Assembly (NCBI GenBank): GCA_036557665.1
Contig: DATBHG010000048.1
Location: 71,363-135,362, forward strand
DNA length: 64,000 nt
Reading direction: 5' to 3'
Origin: VAZQ01 sp036557665
GTDB taxonomy: Bacteria; Pseudomonadota; Alphaproteobacteria; Rhizobiales; Xanthobacteraceae
Numbering within the stretch: position 1 is the first letter of the stretch; each line of letters starts with the position of its first letter. Positions 34,957-44,323 of this stretch are shown here, in pieces. The notes under the pieces were generated by a model, which saw only the letters and a list, made by a program, of their open reading frames with translations, was not told the origin of the DNA and did not search any database. The position numbers were made by a program, and so were the translations under genes.

Positions 34957-35744
34957 GAGGTCACGCGCTCCTGCGCCTTGATGGCTTCGATCCGCACCAG
35001 ATTCCAGATCTCGTCGACCTTCTCGACGAACTCCTTGGCCTTGAAGATGTTCGCGTCGTTCTTGTCGAACTTGGTATCCACGATGGTCTTGATGCGTCCG
35101 GGACGCGCCGACATCACCGCCACCCGCTCCGCAAGATACACGGCTTCCTGCACGTCGTGGGTGACGAAGATCACGGTCTTGGGCGTGCGCTGCCAGATTC
35201 CCAGGAGCTCCGACTGCATGAGGCTGCGGGTTTGCGCGTCCAATGCGCCGAACGGCTCGTCCATGAGGAGGATCTTGGGATCGAATGCCAGCGTGCGCGC
35301 GATCGCCGTGCGCTGGCGCATGCCGCCGGAGAGCTGCGAAGGATAGCTGTCCTCGAACCCGGTCAATCCCACAAGATCGATGAAGGCCTGGGCCCGCTTC
35401 TCGCGCTCGCCGCGAGCCAGCTTCATGCGCTCGAGCCCGTAAAGAATGTTGGAACGAACGGTCTTCCAGGGAAACAGCGCAAAATGCTGAAAGACAATGC
35501 CGCGATCGGGACCAGGCGCGCCGACCGGCTTGCCGTCGACCAGGATTCGTCCCTTCTCTATCGGGAGAAAGCCCCCGAGCAGGTAGAGCAGCGTGGATTT
35601 GCCGCAGCCGGAAGGTCCGAGCAGCGCGACGAATTCGCGGTTGCCCACCTCGAGGGAGACCTCTTCCAGAGCCGGCACGGATCGGCCGCTCGGCGGCCGA
35701 TAGACATGGCTCACCCCGTCAACCACGATCTGCGCCTGCGCCAT
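34953..35744 (-). CDS. ABC transporter ATP-binding protein, taurine/nitrate/sulfonate type (SsuB/TauB-like)
   Basis: 263 residues. Walker A is GPSGCGKSTLL, the Q-loop region is GIVFQHFALFPWKTV, the signature is LSGGMRQRTAIARTL, Walker B is ILLMDEPFGALD and the switch is FVTHDVQEAVYLA. These are typical of the NitT/TauT group. The C-terminal 35 residues (KFVEKVDEIWNLVR region) are a short helical extension. ATG 35744 was preferred over 35801 because MAQAQIVVDGVSHVY begins the conserved domain. First gene of the ATPase-permease-permease operon. Confidence 0.9.
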   Translation of the reverse strand: MAQAQIVVDGVSHVYRPPSGRSVPALEEVSLEVGNREFVALLGPSGCGKSTLLYLLGGFLPIEKGRILVDGKPVGAPGPDRGIVFQHFALFPWKTVRSNILYGLERMKLARGEREKRAQAFIDLVGLTGFEDSYPSQLSGGMRQRTAIARTLAFDPKILLMDEPFGALDAQTRSLMQSELLGIWQRTPKTVIFVTHDVQEAVYLAERVAVMSARPGRIKTIVDTKFDKNDANIFKAKEFVEKVDEIWNLVRIEAIKAQERVTS

Positions 35745-36048
35745 CACGCTCCCCTCATCCGCGCAACCCGATTCGGTGCACGCTAGCATTGGGGCAAGCA
35801 AGCCGCGCCTGCAATGATCTGTCTCGTTCCTGGGGCAAGCCGGGATGCCAAAAAATGCAGGCTTTCGATAATGAATGATTGTTGAGCGCGAGGTCGCTGG
35901 CGCCGAATGATGAGGCCTGCGACCATCGCGAGCAAGTCATTGCCGGCAAGATGGGATACAAACGGGGGGCGGGCCAACCGGTTCGAAACGGTGGGAAGCT
36001 CAAAATTGAACGCAGGAGAAGGCGTCGCATCTATCCAAGGAGGAAATC
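35745..36048. other. Intergenic region between divergent transporter operons
   Basis: 304 bp between the ABC operon (minus) and the MFS gene (plus), which must carry both promoters. Apart from a CAAGGAGGAAATC ribosome-binding stretch just before the MFS start, no clear operator, hairpin or small gene was found. Confidence 0.5.
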
Positions 36049-37434
36049 ATGGCCGCGACAGTCGCAATCGGCTCGGCCCCGTGGTATCGCTCGCTGAACC
36101 GGGCGCAGTGGAAAGCGCTTATCGCCTCGAACCTCGGGTGGACGTTCGACGGTTTCGAGGTGTTTGCGCTTATTCTCACCATCGGCGCGGCGCTGCACCA
36201 GCTCCTGGACCCCTCCCAATATAAGCTTATTCCCGCCTACGCCGGCGCCGTCATTGCCATAACCGTATTTGGTTGGGGAGTTGGTGGCCTGCTCGGCGGC
36301 ATCCTGGCCGACTACATCGGTCGTAAGCGATCGATGACCCTTACGATCGTTGCCTATTCGGCGCTGACCGGCTTGAGCGCGCTTTCGTGGGACTGGGTGT
36401 CTTTTGCCATGTTCCGCTTTCTTGTCGGGCTCGCGATCGGCTCGGAATGGGCAACTGGCGCCTCTATTACGGCTGAGCTTTGGCCGGATAAGGCACGCGG
36501 CAAGGGCGGCGCGTTCCTGCAATGCGGATACCCGATCGGAAGCATCCTTGCCTCTGCCGTGTGGGTGGCCATCGGCACTTCCGGCCCTAGCGCCTGGCGC
36601 TACATGTATCTGATCGGCGTGCTGCCGGCACTGATCGTTTTCTGGATCCGGCGCAACATTCCCGAATCCCCTCGGTGGGAAGAATCGGACAGGCGTCGTC
36701 GTACCGCGCACGATCGCAGGCGACAGGGCGCTGCGCTTCAGGGGGAGGATGCAGCCCTGGTACGCTTTACCCTGGTCGACATGTTCGCCGAGCCGGCCGT
36801 CCGCATGCGCCTGCTTTTGACCTTCTTGATGTCGCTTTCGGTGACGATCGGTTATTGGGGCGTTTCGAGCTTTGTTCCGAGCTATGTGGGCTCGGTGGCA
36901 ACCACTGCGGGCCTGCCCGCCCAACGCTGGGTAGGGTTGGCCGGCTTGGTGCAAAATATTGGAGCCTTGCTCGGCTTCTTCAGCTTCGGCTTTTTGGCCG
37001 ATGCGGTCGGCCGCAAACCAACGACGTTTTTGTATTACCTGATGTGCCTCATCCTCACCCCGATTGTGTATTTATGGGTGCAGGACATTCATATCCTGCT
37101 GCTCGTCTTTGCGGTGTACGGATTTTTCATCCAGGGCGTTTTTTCGTGGACGCCGATATGGCTGCCGGAGCTCTTTCCCACTCGGATGCGCGCGACGGCG
37201 GCGGGTTTCATTTTCAATGCACCGAGGTTGATCTCCGCGATCGCCCCGCTGATTGCCGGCACTTTGATCGTCGGCCTTGGCGGCTATGGCAAGACGGCGA
37301 CGATTGTCGGCCTGTTCTATATTCTTGGTCTGATCGCAGTGCCGTTCTTGCCCGAGACGAAGGGAAAGCCGCTGCCGGAAGCCGACTCGCTGTCGCTGCC
37401 TCGAGGAGGAGAATATCTGCATCGCTCGGCGTGA
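36049..37434 (+). CDS. MFS transporter, metabolite:H+ symporter type
   Basis: 461 residues and about 12 helices. The loop 2-3 motif is GGILADYIGRKR, loop 4-5 has a RFLVGLAIGSEWATGAS stretch and the second half has FLADAVGRKPT; these fit the sugar/aromatic-acid symporter branch (SP or AAHS-like). The centre carries a hydrophilic Arg-rich loop (SDRRRRTAHDRRRQG) somewhat longer than usual. The ATG at 36049 follows AGGAGGAAATC, a near-perfect ribosome-binding site. It is divergent from the ABC operon. The substrate is likely an organic or aromatic acid by family and region, but this is inference. Confidence 0.87.
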   Translation: MAATVAIGSAPWYRSLNRAQWKALIASNLGWTFDGFEVFALILTIGAALHQLLDPSQYKLIPAYAGAVIAITVFGWGVGGLLGGILADYIGRKRSMTLTIVAYSALTGLSALSWDWVSFAMFRFLVGLAIGSEWATGASITAELWPDKARGKGGAFLQCGYPIGSILASAVWVAIGTSGPSAWRYMYLIGVLPALIVFWIRRNIPESPRWEESDRRRRTAHDRRRQGAALQGEDAALVRFTLVDMFAEPAVRMRLLLTFLMSLSVTIGYWGVSSFVPSYVGSVATTAGLPAQRWVGLAGLVQNIGALLGFFSFGFLADAVGRKPTTFLYYLMCLILTPIVYLWVQDIHILLLVFAVYGFFIQGVFSWTPIWLPELFPTRMRATAAGFIFNAPRLISAIAPLIAGTLIVGLGGYGKTATIVGLFYILGLIAVPFLPETKGKPLPEADSLSLPRGGEYLHRSA

Positions 37435-37779
37435 CCAGCGCAATGCTGTTCCAATCGGTCGATGAAACGCTCGCGATTATGTCTGCTTCCTCGGCAGTGA
37501 TGCCCCCGTGTCGAGTGTATCGATCCTCGGGACCATGATCGCGGGTGTCATGCCGGATTGCGAGGGATGGCCCGAAGAGGATACTCGAAAGCGAGCGGCC
37601 GGGCTCGGCGGAGCCTGCCTGATCGAGCGCAGAGCACGCCCTCGTCCTTGGAGCGGCAAAACGGCGGGTTAAATTTTTTTGAGGCAGTTACCGATAACCA
37701 CCGATCTATGCCCCGCATCTGCTACTTTCACATTTAGCCGGCGCAGCCCTTTGAGTTGGAGTTGAGACCCGGGATCAAT
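37435..37779. other. Intergenic region after the MFS gene
   Basis: 345 bp with only short non-homologous frames on both strands. I see no hairpin with a T-run, no repeat and no gene until the small membrane protein. Confidence 0.45.
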
Positions 37780-38070
37780 ATGTCGGTACATACCGCCCCT
37801 GGGATGAACGTTCGGAGCATCTCGCTTGCAACCGTCGCGGTGGCCCTGGCCGTCCTTGGTGCCTTCATATACGGCGGCGGACTTTTCATTGGCCTGACGT
37901 TCGGCTCTTTTCCCTGGTGGTTGCTTACGTTCTTTCCGGTGATCGGCCAACTCTACTTGATGTTGCTGACCTGGGATATCGCCGGGACGGTGTACAACCT
38001 GTATACGCTCGCATTGTTTGTTTTCGGATGTCTGCTGTTTTTGTTTTTCATGGTTTTGGCCAGAGATTAA
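37780..38070 (+). CDS. Small membrane protein with three helices
   Basis: 96 residues with hydrophobic helices at about 17-40, 45-62 and 68-92. It is Phe/Leu/Trp-rich, with GSFPWWLLTFFPVIGQLYLM across the second helix and AGTVYNLYTLALFVFGCLLF across the third. No catalytic motif or known family is recognised. Start ATG 37780; an upstream TTG at 37756 has a weaker context. Convergent with the NarK-like gene 185 bp away. Confidence 0.6.
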   Translation: MSVHTAPGMNVRSISLATVAVALAVLGAFIYGGGLFIGLTFGSFPWWLLTFFPVIGQLYLMLLTWDIAGTVYNLYTLALFVFGCLLFLFFMVLARD

Positions 38071-38255
38071 GACGAGCTGAGCGTCCCATACTCCGAGCAT
38101 ACCCCCGTTATTCCCCGCGCCGGCTCACTCGCGAGGTCGGCGGTCGGCAAGCCCCTCCTGGCAATCCGTGGGTTTCTCGGTTTTCGCTCCCCGAATCTTT
38201 GCTCTTGGCGCGAACGGCTTCACGATACCTGCCCTGAGCAGGTGCGGCAAAAAGG

Positions 38256-39521
38256 CTATCGCGGGCACGCCGTCATTGTCGCGCTCGCCGCCACCTTCTT
38301 CCCCATCACCGGCAGGCGGCGCACCTCGGTCATGTAGTTGAGGATCAACGAGACCGAAACGATGCCATAAAGGAACATGAAGCAGCTCGAATTGATACCG
38401 AGCCAATCCAGAATCGCGCCGAACAGGATGGGTAGGAGGAATCCGCCGAGACCGCCGGCGAGACCGACGATGCCGGTGACGATGCCCATGTTGTCCTGGA
38501 AATCGTCGCCGACATATTTGAAGGTTGAGGCCATGCCGCAGGCAAATGCGACGCCGAGCGCGAAGAGTAACGCTGTGAAGAAAAACGCGTCCAGTCCAAT
38601 ATGGAATTGAGCGGGACCTCGGATGGTGTGGACGATGAAATCGGTCTGGGGGTACGAAAGCAGGAACAGGCTGATCCAGGCCGCCCACAACACCCACCAG
38701 GTTACGTTGTGCGCGCCGAAACGATCCGCGAGCCAGCCGCCGACAGCACGTAATACTCCCGCCGGAAGCGAGAAGCACGCGGCAAGCAACGAAGCCGCGG
38801 CAATGCTCAGTCCGTACTCGGTCACAAAATACTTCGGCATCCAAACGGACAGCGCGGTGAAGCCACCAAACACGATCGAATAGTACTGGCAGTATTTCCA
38901 GACGCGAACGTCTTTGAGGACGGCGAGCTGCCGGCGAAGCGAGGCACCGCTGCGGCCCGGTGCATCCACATCCGGGGCGGACAGCAGCCAGAAGAGCAAT
39001 GCTGTAATCAGCAGCGCGATGGCATAGAATTTGGGAACAGCCTGCCAGCCATAACGAGCCGTCAACGCCGGAGCGATGAACATGTTGATCGCGGCGCCGG
39101 TTGTGCCCGCTCCGAACACGCCCATGGCAGCGCCGCGCCTCTCCTTGGAAAAGAAGCGCGCCACGTAGGGCGTGCCGACAGCGAACGACGCACCGACCAG
39201 GCCCAGCGCCAATCCAAGGACGAGGAGCTGCCAAAGCTGGTCCGCATAGCTTGCAAGCCAGACCGGGGCGGCGCAGGCAACCAAGAGCAGGAACATGACG
39301 ATCCGGCCGCCGAATCGATCTGTCCAAATCCCGAGCGGCAGACGGAACAGAGCGCCGGTCAGCACCGGGGTCGAGGTCAGCAAGCCGAATTCGAGGCCGT
39401 TGAGGCCAAGCTCGCGGCTTATCGGGATGCCGATAACGCCGAACATCAGCCACACCGCAAAGCACACCACGAAGGCCCATGTGCTCACGGCCAGAACGAC
39501 GATGTTTCTCGGAATCGACAT
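38256..39521 (-). CDS. NarK-like MFS transporter (nitrate/nitrite porter family)
   Basis: About 421 residues, 12 helices. It begins MSIPRNIVVLAVSTWAFVVC and contains GLLTSTPVLTGALFRLPLGI, the NNP-type LGLVGASFAVGTPYVARFFS and the second-half GLAGGLGGFLLPILFG glycine-rich signature. The first-half signature, usually GNAGAG-like, reads GAGTTGAAI, so nitrate specificity is not certain. ATG 39521 follows GGAGGTCAT, a strong ribosome-binding site; the frame upstream to 39560 is not conserved. An FNR/FixK-type box lies 120 bp upstream. No nitrate or nitrite reductase genes are in the window. Confidence 0.85.
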   Translation of the reverse strand: MSIPRNIVVLAVSTWAFVVCFAVWLMFGVIGIPISRELGLNGLEFGLLTSTPVLTGALFRLPLGIWTDRFGGRIVMFLLLVACAAPVWLASYADQLWQLLVLGLALGLVGASFAVGTPYVARFFSKERRGAAMGVFGAGTTGAAINMFIAPALTARYGWQAVPKFYAIALLITALLFWLLSAPDVDAPGRSGASLRRQLAVLKDVRVWKYCQYYSIVFGGFTALSVWMPKYFVTEYGLSIAAASLLAACFSLPAGVLRAVGGWLADRFGAHNVTWWVLWAAWISLFLLSYPQTDFIVHTIRGPAQFHIGLDAFFFTALLFALGVAFACGMASTFKYVGDDFQDNMGIVTGIVGLAGGLGGFLLPILFGAILDWLGINSSCFMFLYGIVSVSLILNYMTEVRRLPVMGKKVAASATMTACPR

Positions 39522-39641
39522 ATGACCTCCGCTAGACGTGCGACGTTGGCCCGCCAGCAAGCCAACTGGCAGAGACCCGCCAGAACAGCGTTTTCTCGAG
39601 CTCCTCGCAATTCAAATGTGGTGCCGCCGATAAAAATGCCC

Positions 39642-39655
39642 TTGATCTCGATCAG
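39642..39655. promoter_or_regulatory. FNR/FixK/NnrR-type box TTGAT-N4-ATCAG
   Basis: TTGATCTCGATCAG differs at one base from the consensus TTGAT-N4-ATCAA of Crp/Fnr-type anaerobic regulators. Its centre is about 127 bp before the NarK-like start. It suggests control by oxygen or nitrogen oxides, which fits a nitrate/nitrite porter, but a 14-bp match alone can arise by chance. Confidence 0.5.
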
Positions 39656-39739
39656 GCTCGGACAGACTTGCCGCCCTAGTCTGCCATTTACATCGACTGC
39701 GAGCGGGAGGACTTTTCATCCCGCCGCATGCCTGGCCGA

Positions 39740-40219
39740 TTACTGGAAGAAGAGAAGACCGTGGCTTCCGGCGACCGCGCCGGCGATGGTTATCAGGCTC
39801 GAGATCAGAAGTACCCAGTGCAACAATTGCTGCCTGCCGAAAGTCTTCTCAGCCTGTTCCGTTGATCGGTATGACCGAGGGCGGTGAAGGAAGAATGGCT
39901 CGACGATAAAGAGCATCGCCGTGAATATGAGCCATACGGCGACCATCGCATGCATCCACCAATAAGCCAGCCGTCCAAAGCGGTCCCAGAGATCGAATCT
40001 CACGAGCATGTAGAGGCCGCTGAGACCCACCAGCGCTGTAGTGAAACGCGCTTGCGAGGCGAAGCGACGCTCGATGGCGTCGAAGAATTCAGCGCGCTCG
40101 GCGGGTTGCTTGAACCGCCGGACCGCCGGCAGCAATACGGTCGTGACAAACCCCACGCCGCCGATCCACAGGACGACCGCGAGAACATGCAGGTCGCGCG
40201 CGATCGTTACATCATCCAT
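39740..40219 (-). CDS. CopD-like four-helix membrane protein
   Basis: 159 residues with four helices. The first has DLHVLAVVLWIGGVGFVTTVLLP, split here as DLHVLAVVLWIGG and VTTVLLPAV, containing the HxxxxxxWxGG pattern of CopD-like and related haem- or copper-linked membrane proteins. Further conserved-looking residues are WWMHAMVAVWLIF and QQLLHWVLLIS, giving three histidines in membrane segments that could bind haem. ATG 40219 was chosen because it starts the hydrophobic region directly. It lies upstream of the NarK-like gene on the same strand; the FNR-type box lies between them. Confidence 0.7.
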   Translation of the reverse strand: MDDVTIARDLHVLAVVLWIGGVGFVTTVLLPAVRRFKQPAERAEFFDAIERRFASQARFTTALVGLSGLYMLVRFDLWDRFGRLAYWWMHAMVAVWLIFTAMLFIVEPFFLHRPRSYRSTEQAEKTFGRQQLLHWVLLISSLITIAGAVAGSHGLLFFQ

Positions 40220-40496
40220 GGTGCAACTCGCCTGAGGGTGAATTGCCGCACGCAGAAAAAAGGCTCCCCGCACCGGGGGCGGTGAGATTTGGAATCGCGG
40301 ACATCGCGCAAGGTATGATCCGCGATGAGCCTTGTAGCCATGACATCATGGCTGCCCCATCCGAGGCTCGCGATGGCCGCCGTATGAGCGCCTTCATGAT
40401 GTCCGTCAGGGCCCACGACGATCAAACAGAGAGACTCCAGGCCGCTCAGCCTGAAAACCAACCGCCTCCGTGCTCACAAGGTTCTGCCTCGCCGCG

Positions 40497-41507
40497 TTAC
40501 TTGCTCTTTTCCGCCGCCTTCGCGAGCGGAATCCACCTTGCCGCCTCCGACCGGATGAACGCCTTGAAGTCCTCGGTTTTCATGCCGCTCGGTACCGCCG
40601 TTTGTTTCGAGTAGTACGCCCGTACTTCAGAGTCGGTCAGAGCGGCCAGCACAAGCGCATTGAGCTTTTCAATTATTGCACCCGGTGTGCTCCCTGGCGC
40701 GAACAGGGAGTAGGTGTTGTCGGCGATCAGGTCAGGGTATCCGGCCTCGGCCGTGGTCGGAACATCCGGGAGCTGAGGAATTCTCTCTGATGCCGCGATC
40801 GCGAGCGGAACCAGTCTTCCGGCTTTGATGTGCTCAACGAAAAAAGATGCATCCGAGAACATCAAATCGACATGTCCGGCTACCAGGTCGGTGATGGCTG
40901 GCGGAGCGCCTTTATAGGGCACATGGAAGATATCGATCCGGGCTTCGCGTTTTAGCAGCTCGGCCGCCAGGTGGGCCAGCGTCCCCGTGCCGGAGGAGCC
41001 GATATTCACTTTTCCGGGATTGGCGGTCGCGTACTTGATCAGCTCGGCAATCGTATGCACGCCAAGATTTGGATTGGCGACCAGAAGTGCCGGCACCTTT
41101 GCCATCGAGGTGATCGGCGCCACATCCTTCAGCGGATCGAAGGCCCGCGGCTGTGCAAGGCTCGGTGGGACCAGCAACGAGACGACGCTCGTGGAGAGGA
41201 GGGTGTAGCCGTCGGGAGCCGCCTCGATCACGCTGCGCGTCCCGATGATCCCGCTGGCACCCGGCTTCGGCTCGATGATTACGGGTTGACCGACGGCATT
41301 GCCGATCCTCTGAGCGACTATTCGCGCGAACAGATCGGCCGATCCTCCGGCCGGGAACGGAGCCACGATCTCGATCCGCCGGGACGGGAAATCCTGGGCA
41401 TGTACAGCCTGGAGCAGCCCACCCGGTGATGCGCTGCATAAGGCGGCGAGGATAAACGTCCGGAGCAGGAATCCCGCTCTGTCGCCGTGTGAGCAAGCCG
41501 GTCTCAC
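40497..41507 (-). CDS. Tripartite tricarboxylate transporter receptor (Bug/TctC family), next to an amidohydrolase
   Basis: 336 residues. Signal peptide at about 1-38 (hydrophobic FLLRTFILAALCSAS, cut near HAQDFP). Bug motifs are FPSRRIEIVAPFPAGGSADL, EPKPGASGIIGTRSV and HVPYKGAPPAITDLVAGHV. GTG start at 41507, 10 bp after the stop of the amidohydrolase gene, so the two form an operon. The ligand may be the amidohydrolase substrate or product. This is one of four Bug receptors in the window and has no tctAB partner. Confidence 0.9.
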   Translation of the reverse strand: MRPACSHGDRAGFLLRTFILAALCSASPGGLLQAVHAQDFPSRRIEIVAPFPAGGSADLFARIVAQRIGNAVGQPVIIEPKPGASGIIGTRSVIEAAPDGYTLLSTSVVSLLVPPSLAQPRAFDPLKDVAPITSMAKVPALLVANPNLGVHTIAELIKYATANPGKVNIGSSGTGTLAHLAAELLKREARIDIFHVPYKGAPPAITDLVAGHVDLMFSDASFFVEHIKAGRLVPLAIAASERIPQLPDVPTTAEAGYPDLIADNTYSLFAPGSTPGAIIEKLNALVLAALTDSEVRAYYSKQTAVPSGMKTEDFKAFIRSEAARWIPLAKAAEKSK

Positions 41508-41517
41508 AGGTCTGGGT

Positions 41518-42474
41518 TCACTCGGCGGCGGTCTGCGAGAGCCGCTGATGCCGCTTTAGATGCTCCTCCAGCTTGAACAGTCGAATTGCGTTCTCCGAGA
41601 GGATGTTCCCTCGATCAGCCTCGGAGAGCTTGGCATCGTCGACGACTTTCATGCGCAGCTTGTGCAGGCTCATGGGCACGCTGATCCACCTCCATGTCGC
41701 CGACCAGTCGGTGCCGAACAGGATGCGCTCCGAGCCGATCCTGCTCACTGCGAATCGCAGATGATCTGCGCTCGTGCCGACCACGTCGAAGTAGACATTC
41801 ACGTTGCGCATGGCCACGGTCATGGCGCTGTCGAAATACCGGCCTATGCTCCGCCCCATTTTTGTGAGGATGATTGGAACAGTAGGATGGCGCAACGCAA
41901 CCTCATCCACCCACAGCGGATCTCCGTAAAAGAGCCCACCTGGGAACTGTGACCAGGCCGTCGGGAATTGGATCGGCACACGGTGTCTGGCGACGACCTT
42001 CATCAGGCCGTCGAGATGCTTCGCTATTTTTTCAGGGTGAATTTCGTCGGTCAATGAGCGGATGAATATTTCACCTACGCCTTTCATCTCGAGCTTCGTC
42101 AAGCAACGCTCGATCTCCTCGGGCGCCTGATCGCGGAATTCGCCCGGATCCTCGTGGTACCCCGCAGCCTCCTGATCGTGCCCGACACGCGCGAGCGCGA
42201 GGAGCCGGTCGGGATGCCGCCGCGCAGCCGCAGCGACAAGGTCGTTCGCTACAAAACCCGGCCGCGCCTGAACCAGGGTAAGCGCGACGCCATTCCTGTC
42301 CATGTCGGCAATAAGTGCATCCGAGTTGTCGACGGGCTCCTCGGTCAGGCTGCACTTGTAGAGATCAGGGTACCGCGTGCGGAAGGCAATGAGATCCTCG
42401 GTCGTTCGTATATGTTTGCTCAAGTCTGCAAATGAAGGGAAGCTGCACACATGCACATGGGTGTCGATAATCAT
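41518..42474 (-). CDS. Amidohydrolase-2 family TIM-barrel metal-dependent hydrolase/decarboxylase
   Basis: 318 residues. It opens with MIIDTHVHVCSFPS, giving the DxHxH metal site, and has a late GTDWSATW with the conserved Asp and ILFG before it, as in the amidohydrolase_2 group that includes aromatic decarboxylases and lactonases (2-pyrone-4,6-dicarboxylate and ACMSD types). The middle His (KMGRS/HRVPIQF region) is compatible. ATG 42474 follows GGGAGGAGATC; the longer frame to 42579 lacks conservation. First gene of an operon with the Bug receptor downstream. The exact reaction is unknown. Confidence 0.86.
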   Translation of the reverse strand: MIIDTHVHVCSFPSFADLSKHIRTTEDLIAFRTRYPDLYKCSLTEEPVDNSDALIADMDRNGVALTLVQARPGFVANDLVAAAARRHPDRLLALARVGHDQEAAGYHEDPGEFRDQAPEEIERCLTKLEMKGVGEIFIRSLTDEIHPEKIAKHLDGLMKVVARHRVPIQFPTAWSQFPGGLFYGDPLWVDEVALRHPTVPIILTKMGRSIGRYFDSAMTVAMRNVNVYFDVVGTSADHLRFAVSRIGSERILFGTDWSATWRWISVPMSLHKLRMKVVDDAKLSEADRGNILSENAIRLFKLEEHLKRHQRLSQTAAE

Positions 42475-42889
42475 GGTTGATCTCCTCCCCGCATGCAGGT
42501 TTAGCATCGTAAGGCATGGAAAGGAACCGGATCGCAGGATGCAATCGTTTCGTACCATCGCCTCGCTGGGGATGACCACGCCGCTGTTGAGCTGATCTTG
42601 TTGCGTCAGCTCCCTTCACTGGGATCGGTCGACATGTCACAGTATTACTCCACCCAGGTCCCCGGCCTGAGCATTAACTCAAATCGTTGATTGAGCTGGT
42701 TTTTCAGTCCTGGCGCCATGCTGGCCCGGAATGCAGCGAATCCCCGGCCTGGTCCCGGGTGCTCGGCACCGGCATGTCGCGGCATGGGATTGACCCAAAT
42801 CGTAGAACGACGCACCTTCTGTCTCGGGACGCGTCCTCGTTCACTCGCTGATTCCCCCAATCTTCTGCCAACCCGCCAAGGCGCTCGGG
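42475..42889. other. Intergenic region between the divergent amidohydrolase and amidase genes
   Basis: 415 bp. Short frames occur on both strands but none has a family motif or good ribosome-binding site. No repeat or hairpin of note was found. It must carry promoters for both operons. Confidence 0.45.
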
Positions 42890-44311
42890 ATGCGAATGGA
42901 TACCACTGTCGTTGATTCGCATTCTGCTGTGACTGGTGTTCTTCCTTACGACCCTCGCACCCAGCCGCGACTTTCCTTCAGCGCTGCAACAAAGGCGTTT
43001 CGGGACGGGTACGATACGCCCCGCGCATTCCTGGAGCGCTGTCTGGCGACGTTTGAGCGGCGTGAGCCGGAAGTCAGGGCCTTTGTTTTCACCAACTTGT
43101 CTGGTGCTCGTGCGGCTGCTGATGCTGCAACGGCACGATACCGCGCAGGACGCCCGCTTTCGCCCATGGACGGGCTCCCGCTCGGCATCAAAGATGTCTT
43201 CGAGACGGAGGACATGCCGACCGAGATGAACAGCCCCGCCTTTGTGGGTTACCGCACGGGCAGGGATGCCGCCCATGTGTACGCCCTGCGGCATGCCGGC
43301 GCGCTTATTGTCGGTAAGACGGTCACTACCGAATTTGCGCAAGGCGCGTCCGGCGCCACTCGCAATCCTTTTGATACGAGCCGCACCCCAGGCGGCTCCT
43401 CGAGCGGGAGTGCCGCCGCGGTCGGGGCAGGGATGGTGCCAGTTGCGACCGGCAGTCAAGCGCGTGGCTCCATCATCCGGCCGGCGAGCTACTGCGCCAA
43501 TTATGCGTTGAAGCCGAGCTTCGGGGCACTCAATAGTCAAGGCACATTGGGGCTCGGCGCTCCAAGTCAATGCGTCGTTGGTATTCACGCCGCGACCCTT
43601 CAGGACTGCTGGAATACCGCCTGCTACATTGGGTCCGCTGCTGGCGGCGATCCAGGCTGTCCAGGACTTGACGGCGAGATGGACCTTGGCTCGGGCCGGA
43701 AGCTCGAGCGCGTGATCCGGCTCGATACATTAGGCTGGGAGGAGACGGACCTGGAAATACGCGAGAAGCTCGAATTGTTTCTGCGGCAGCTCGAAAGGCT
43801 TGGCGTCACCGTGCTTGGTCGCCGAGACGATTCGCGTATCGAGGACTTCGAGCGGGCGCTGCGCCGCATTCCCGAATTCATGTGGCCGATCCTCCTGTGG
43901 GAGATGCGTTGGCCCGGCTGGCTCGCTCGTGATCGCGGTGCGCATCTCATCTCGGACATTGTCCTTGATCGGCTCAAGCGAGCGGAAGCGATGAGCATCG
44001 ACGAGTATCGCCAAGCGATAGTGCGGCGCCAAGCGCTGCACAGGTCGTTTCTGGCGCTTGCCGATCTTGCCGACGCAGCCGTGACCCTCTGTAGTCCAGG
44101 ACCTGCTCCGATCGGGACATCGGTGGGCAATCCGGTGTTTGCCGATATTTCTTCAAATCTCTTGTGTCCATCATTCGCATTGCCGTTGCTTGAAGTCGAG
44201 GGCTTGCCGCTCGGCATTCAATTGCTCGGATACCCGAATCAGGATTTCAAGCTTGCTCAGCACGCACATTGGCTATCGATTGCCTATCTCGGCCAGTGTT
44301 CTGACATGTGA
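42890..44311 (+). CDS. Amidase-signature family hydrolase with altered signature loop
   Basis: 473 residues. The catalytic Lys is in LPLGIKDVFE (about residue 101) and the cis-Ser region is TPGGSSSGSAAAV. The nucleophile loop reads ATGSQARGSIIRPASYC, where most amidases have TGSDTGGSIRIPA: the Ser is kept, but Asp-Thr-Gly is replaced by Gln-Ala-Arg. This may shift substrate or reduce activity. The C-terminal half has the usual FALPLLEVEGLPLGIQLLGY ending. Start ATG 42890, with ATG 42896 possible. It is followed after 12 bp by an NMT1-like receptor gene, suggesting uptake and hydrolysis of one amide-type compound. Confidence 0.87.
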   Translation: MRMDTTVVDSHSAVTGVLPYDPRTQPRLSFSAATKAFRDGYDTPRAFLERCLATFERREPEVRAFVFTNLSGARAAADAATARYRAGRPLSPMDGLPLGIKDVFETEDMPTEMNSPAFVGYRTGRDAAHVYALRHAGALIVGKTVTTEFAQGASGATRNPFDTSRTPGGSSSGSAAAVGAGMVPVATGSQARGSIIRPASYCANYALKPSFGALNSQGTLGLGAPSQCVVGIHAATLQDCWNTACYIGSAAGGDPGCPGLDGEMDLGSGRKLERVIRLDTLGWEETDLEIREKLELFLRQLERLGVTVLGRRDDSRIEDFERALRRIPEFMWPILLWEMRWPGWLARDRGAHLISDIVLDRLKRAEAMSIDEYRQAIVRRQALHRSFLALADLADAAVTLCSPGPAPIGTSVGNPVFADISSNLLCPSFALPLLEVEGLPLGIQLLGYPNQDFKLAQHAHWLSIAYLGQCSDM

Positions 44312-44323
44312 AAGGTGTCAAGC

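Noticed and set aside
42645..42860. A 71-codon minus-strand frame in the amidase promoter region
   Set aside because: No recognisable motif and lies in a divergent promoter region.
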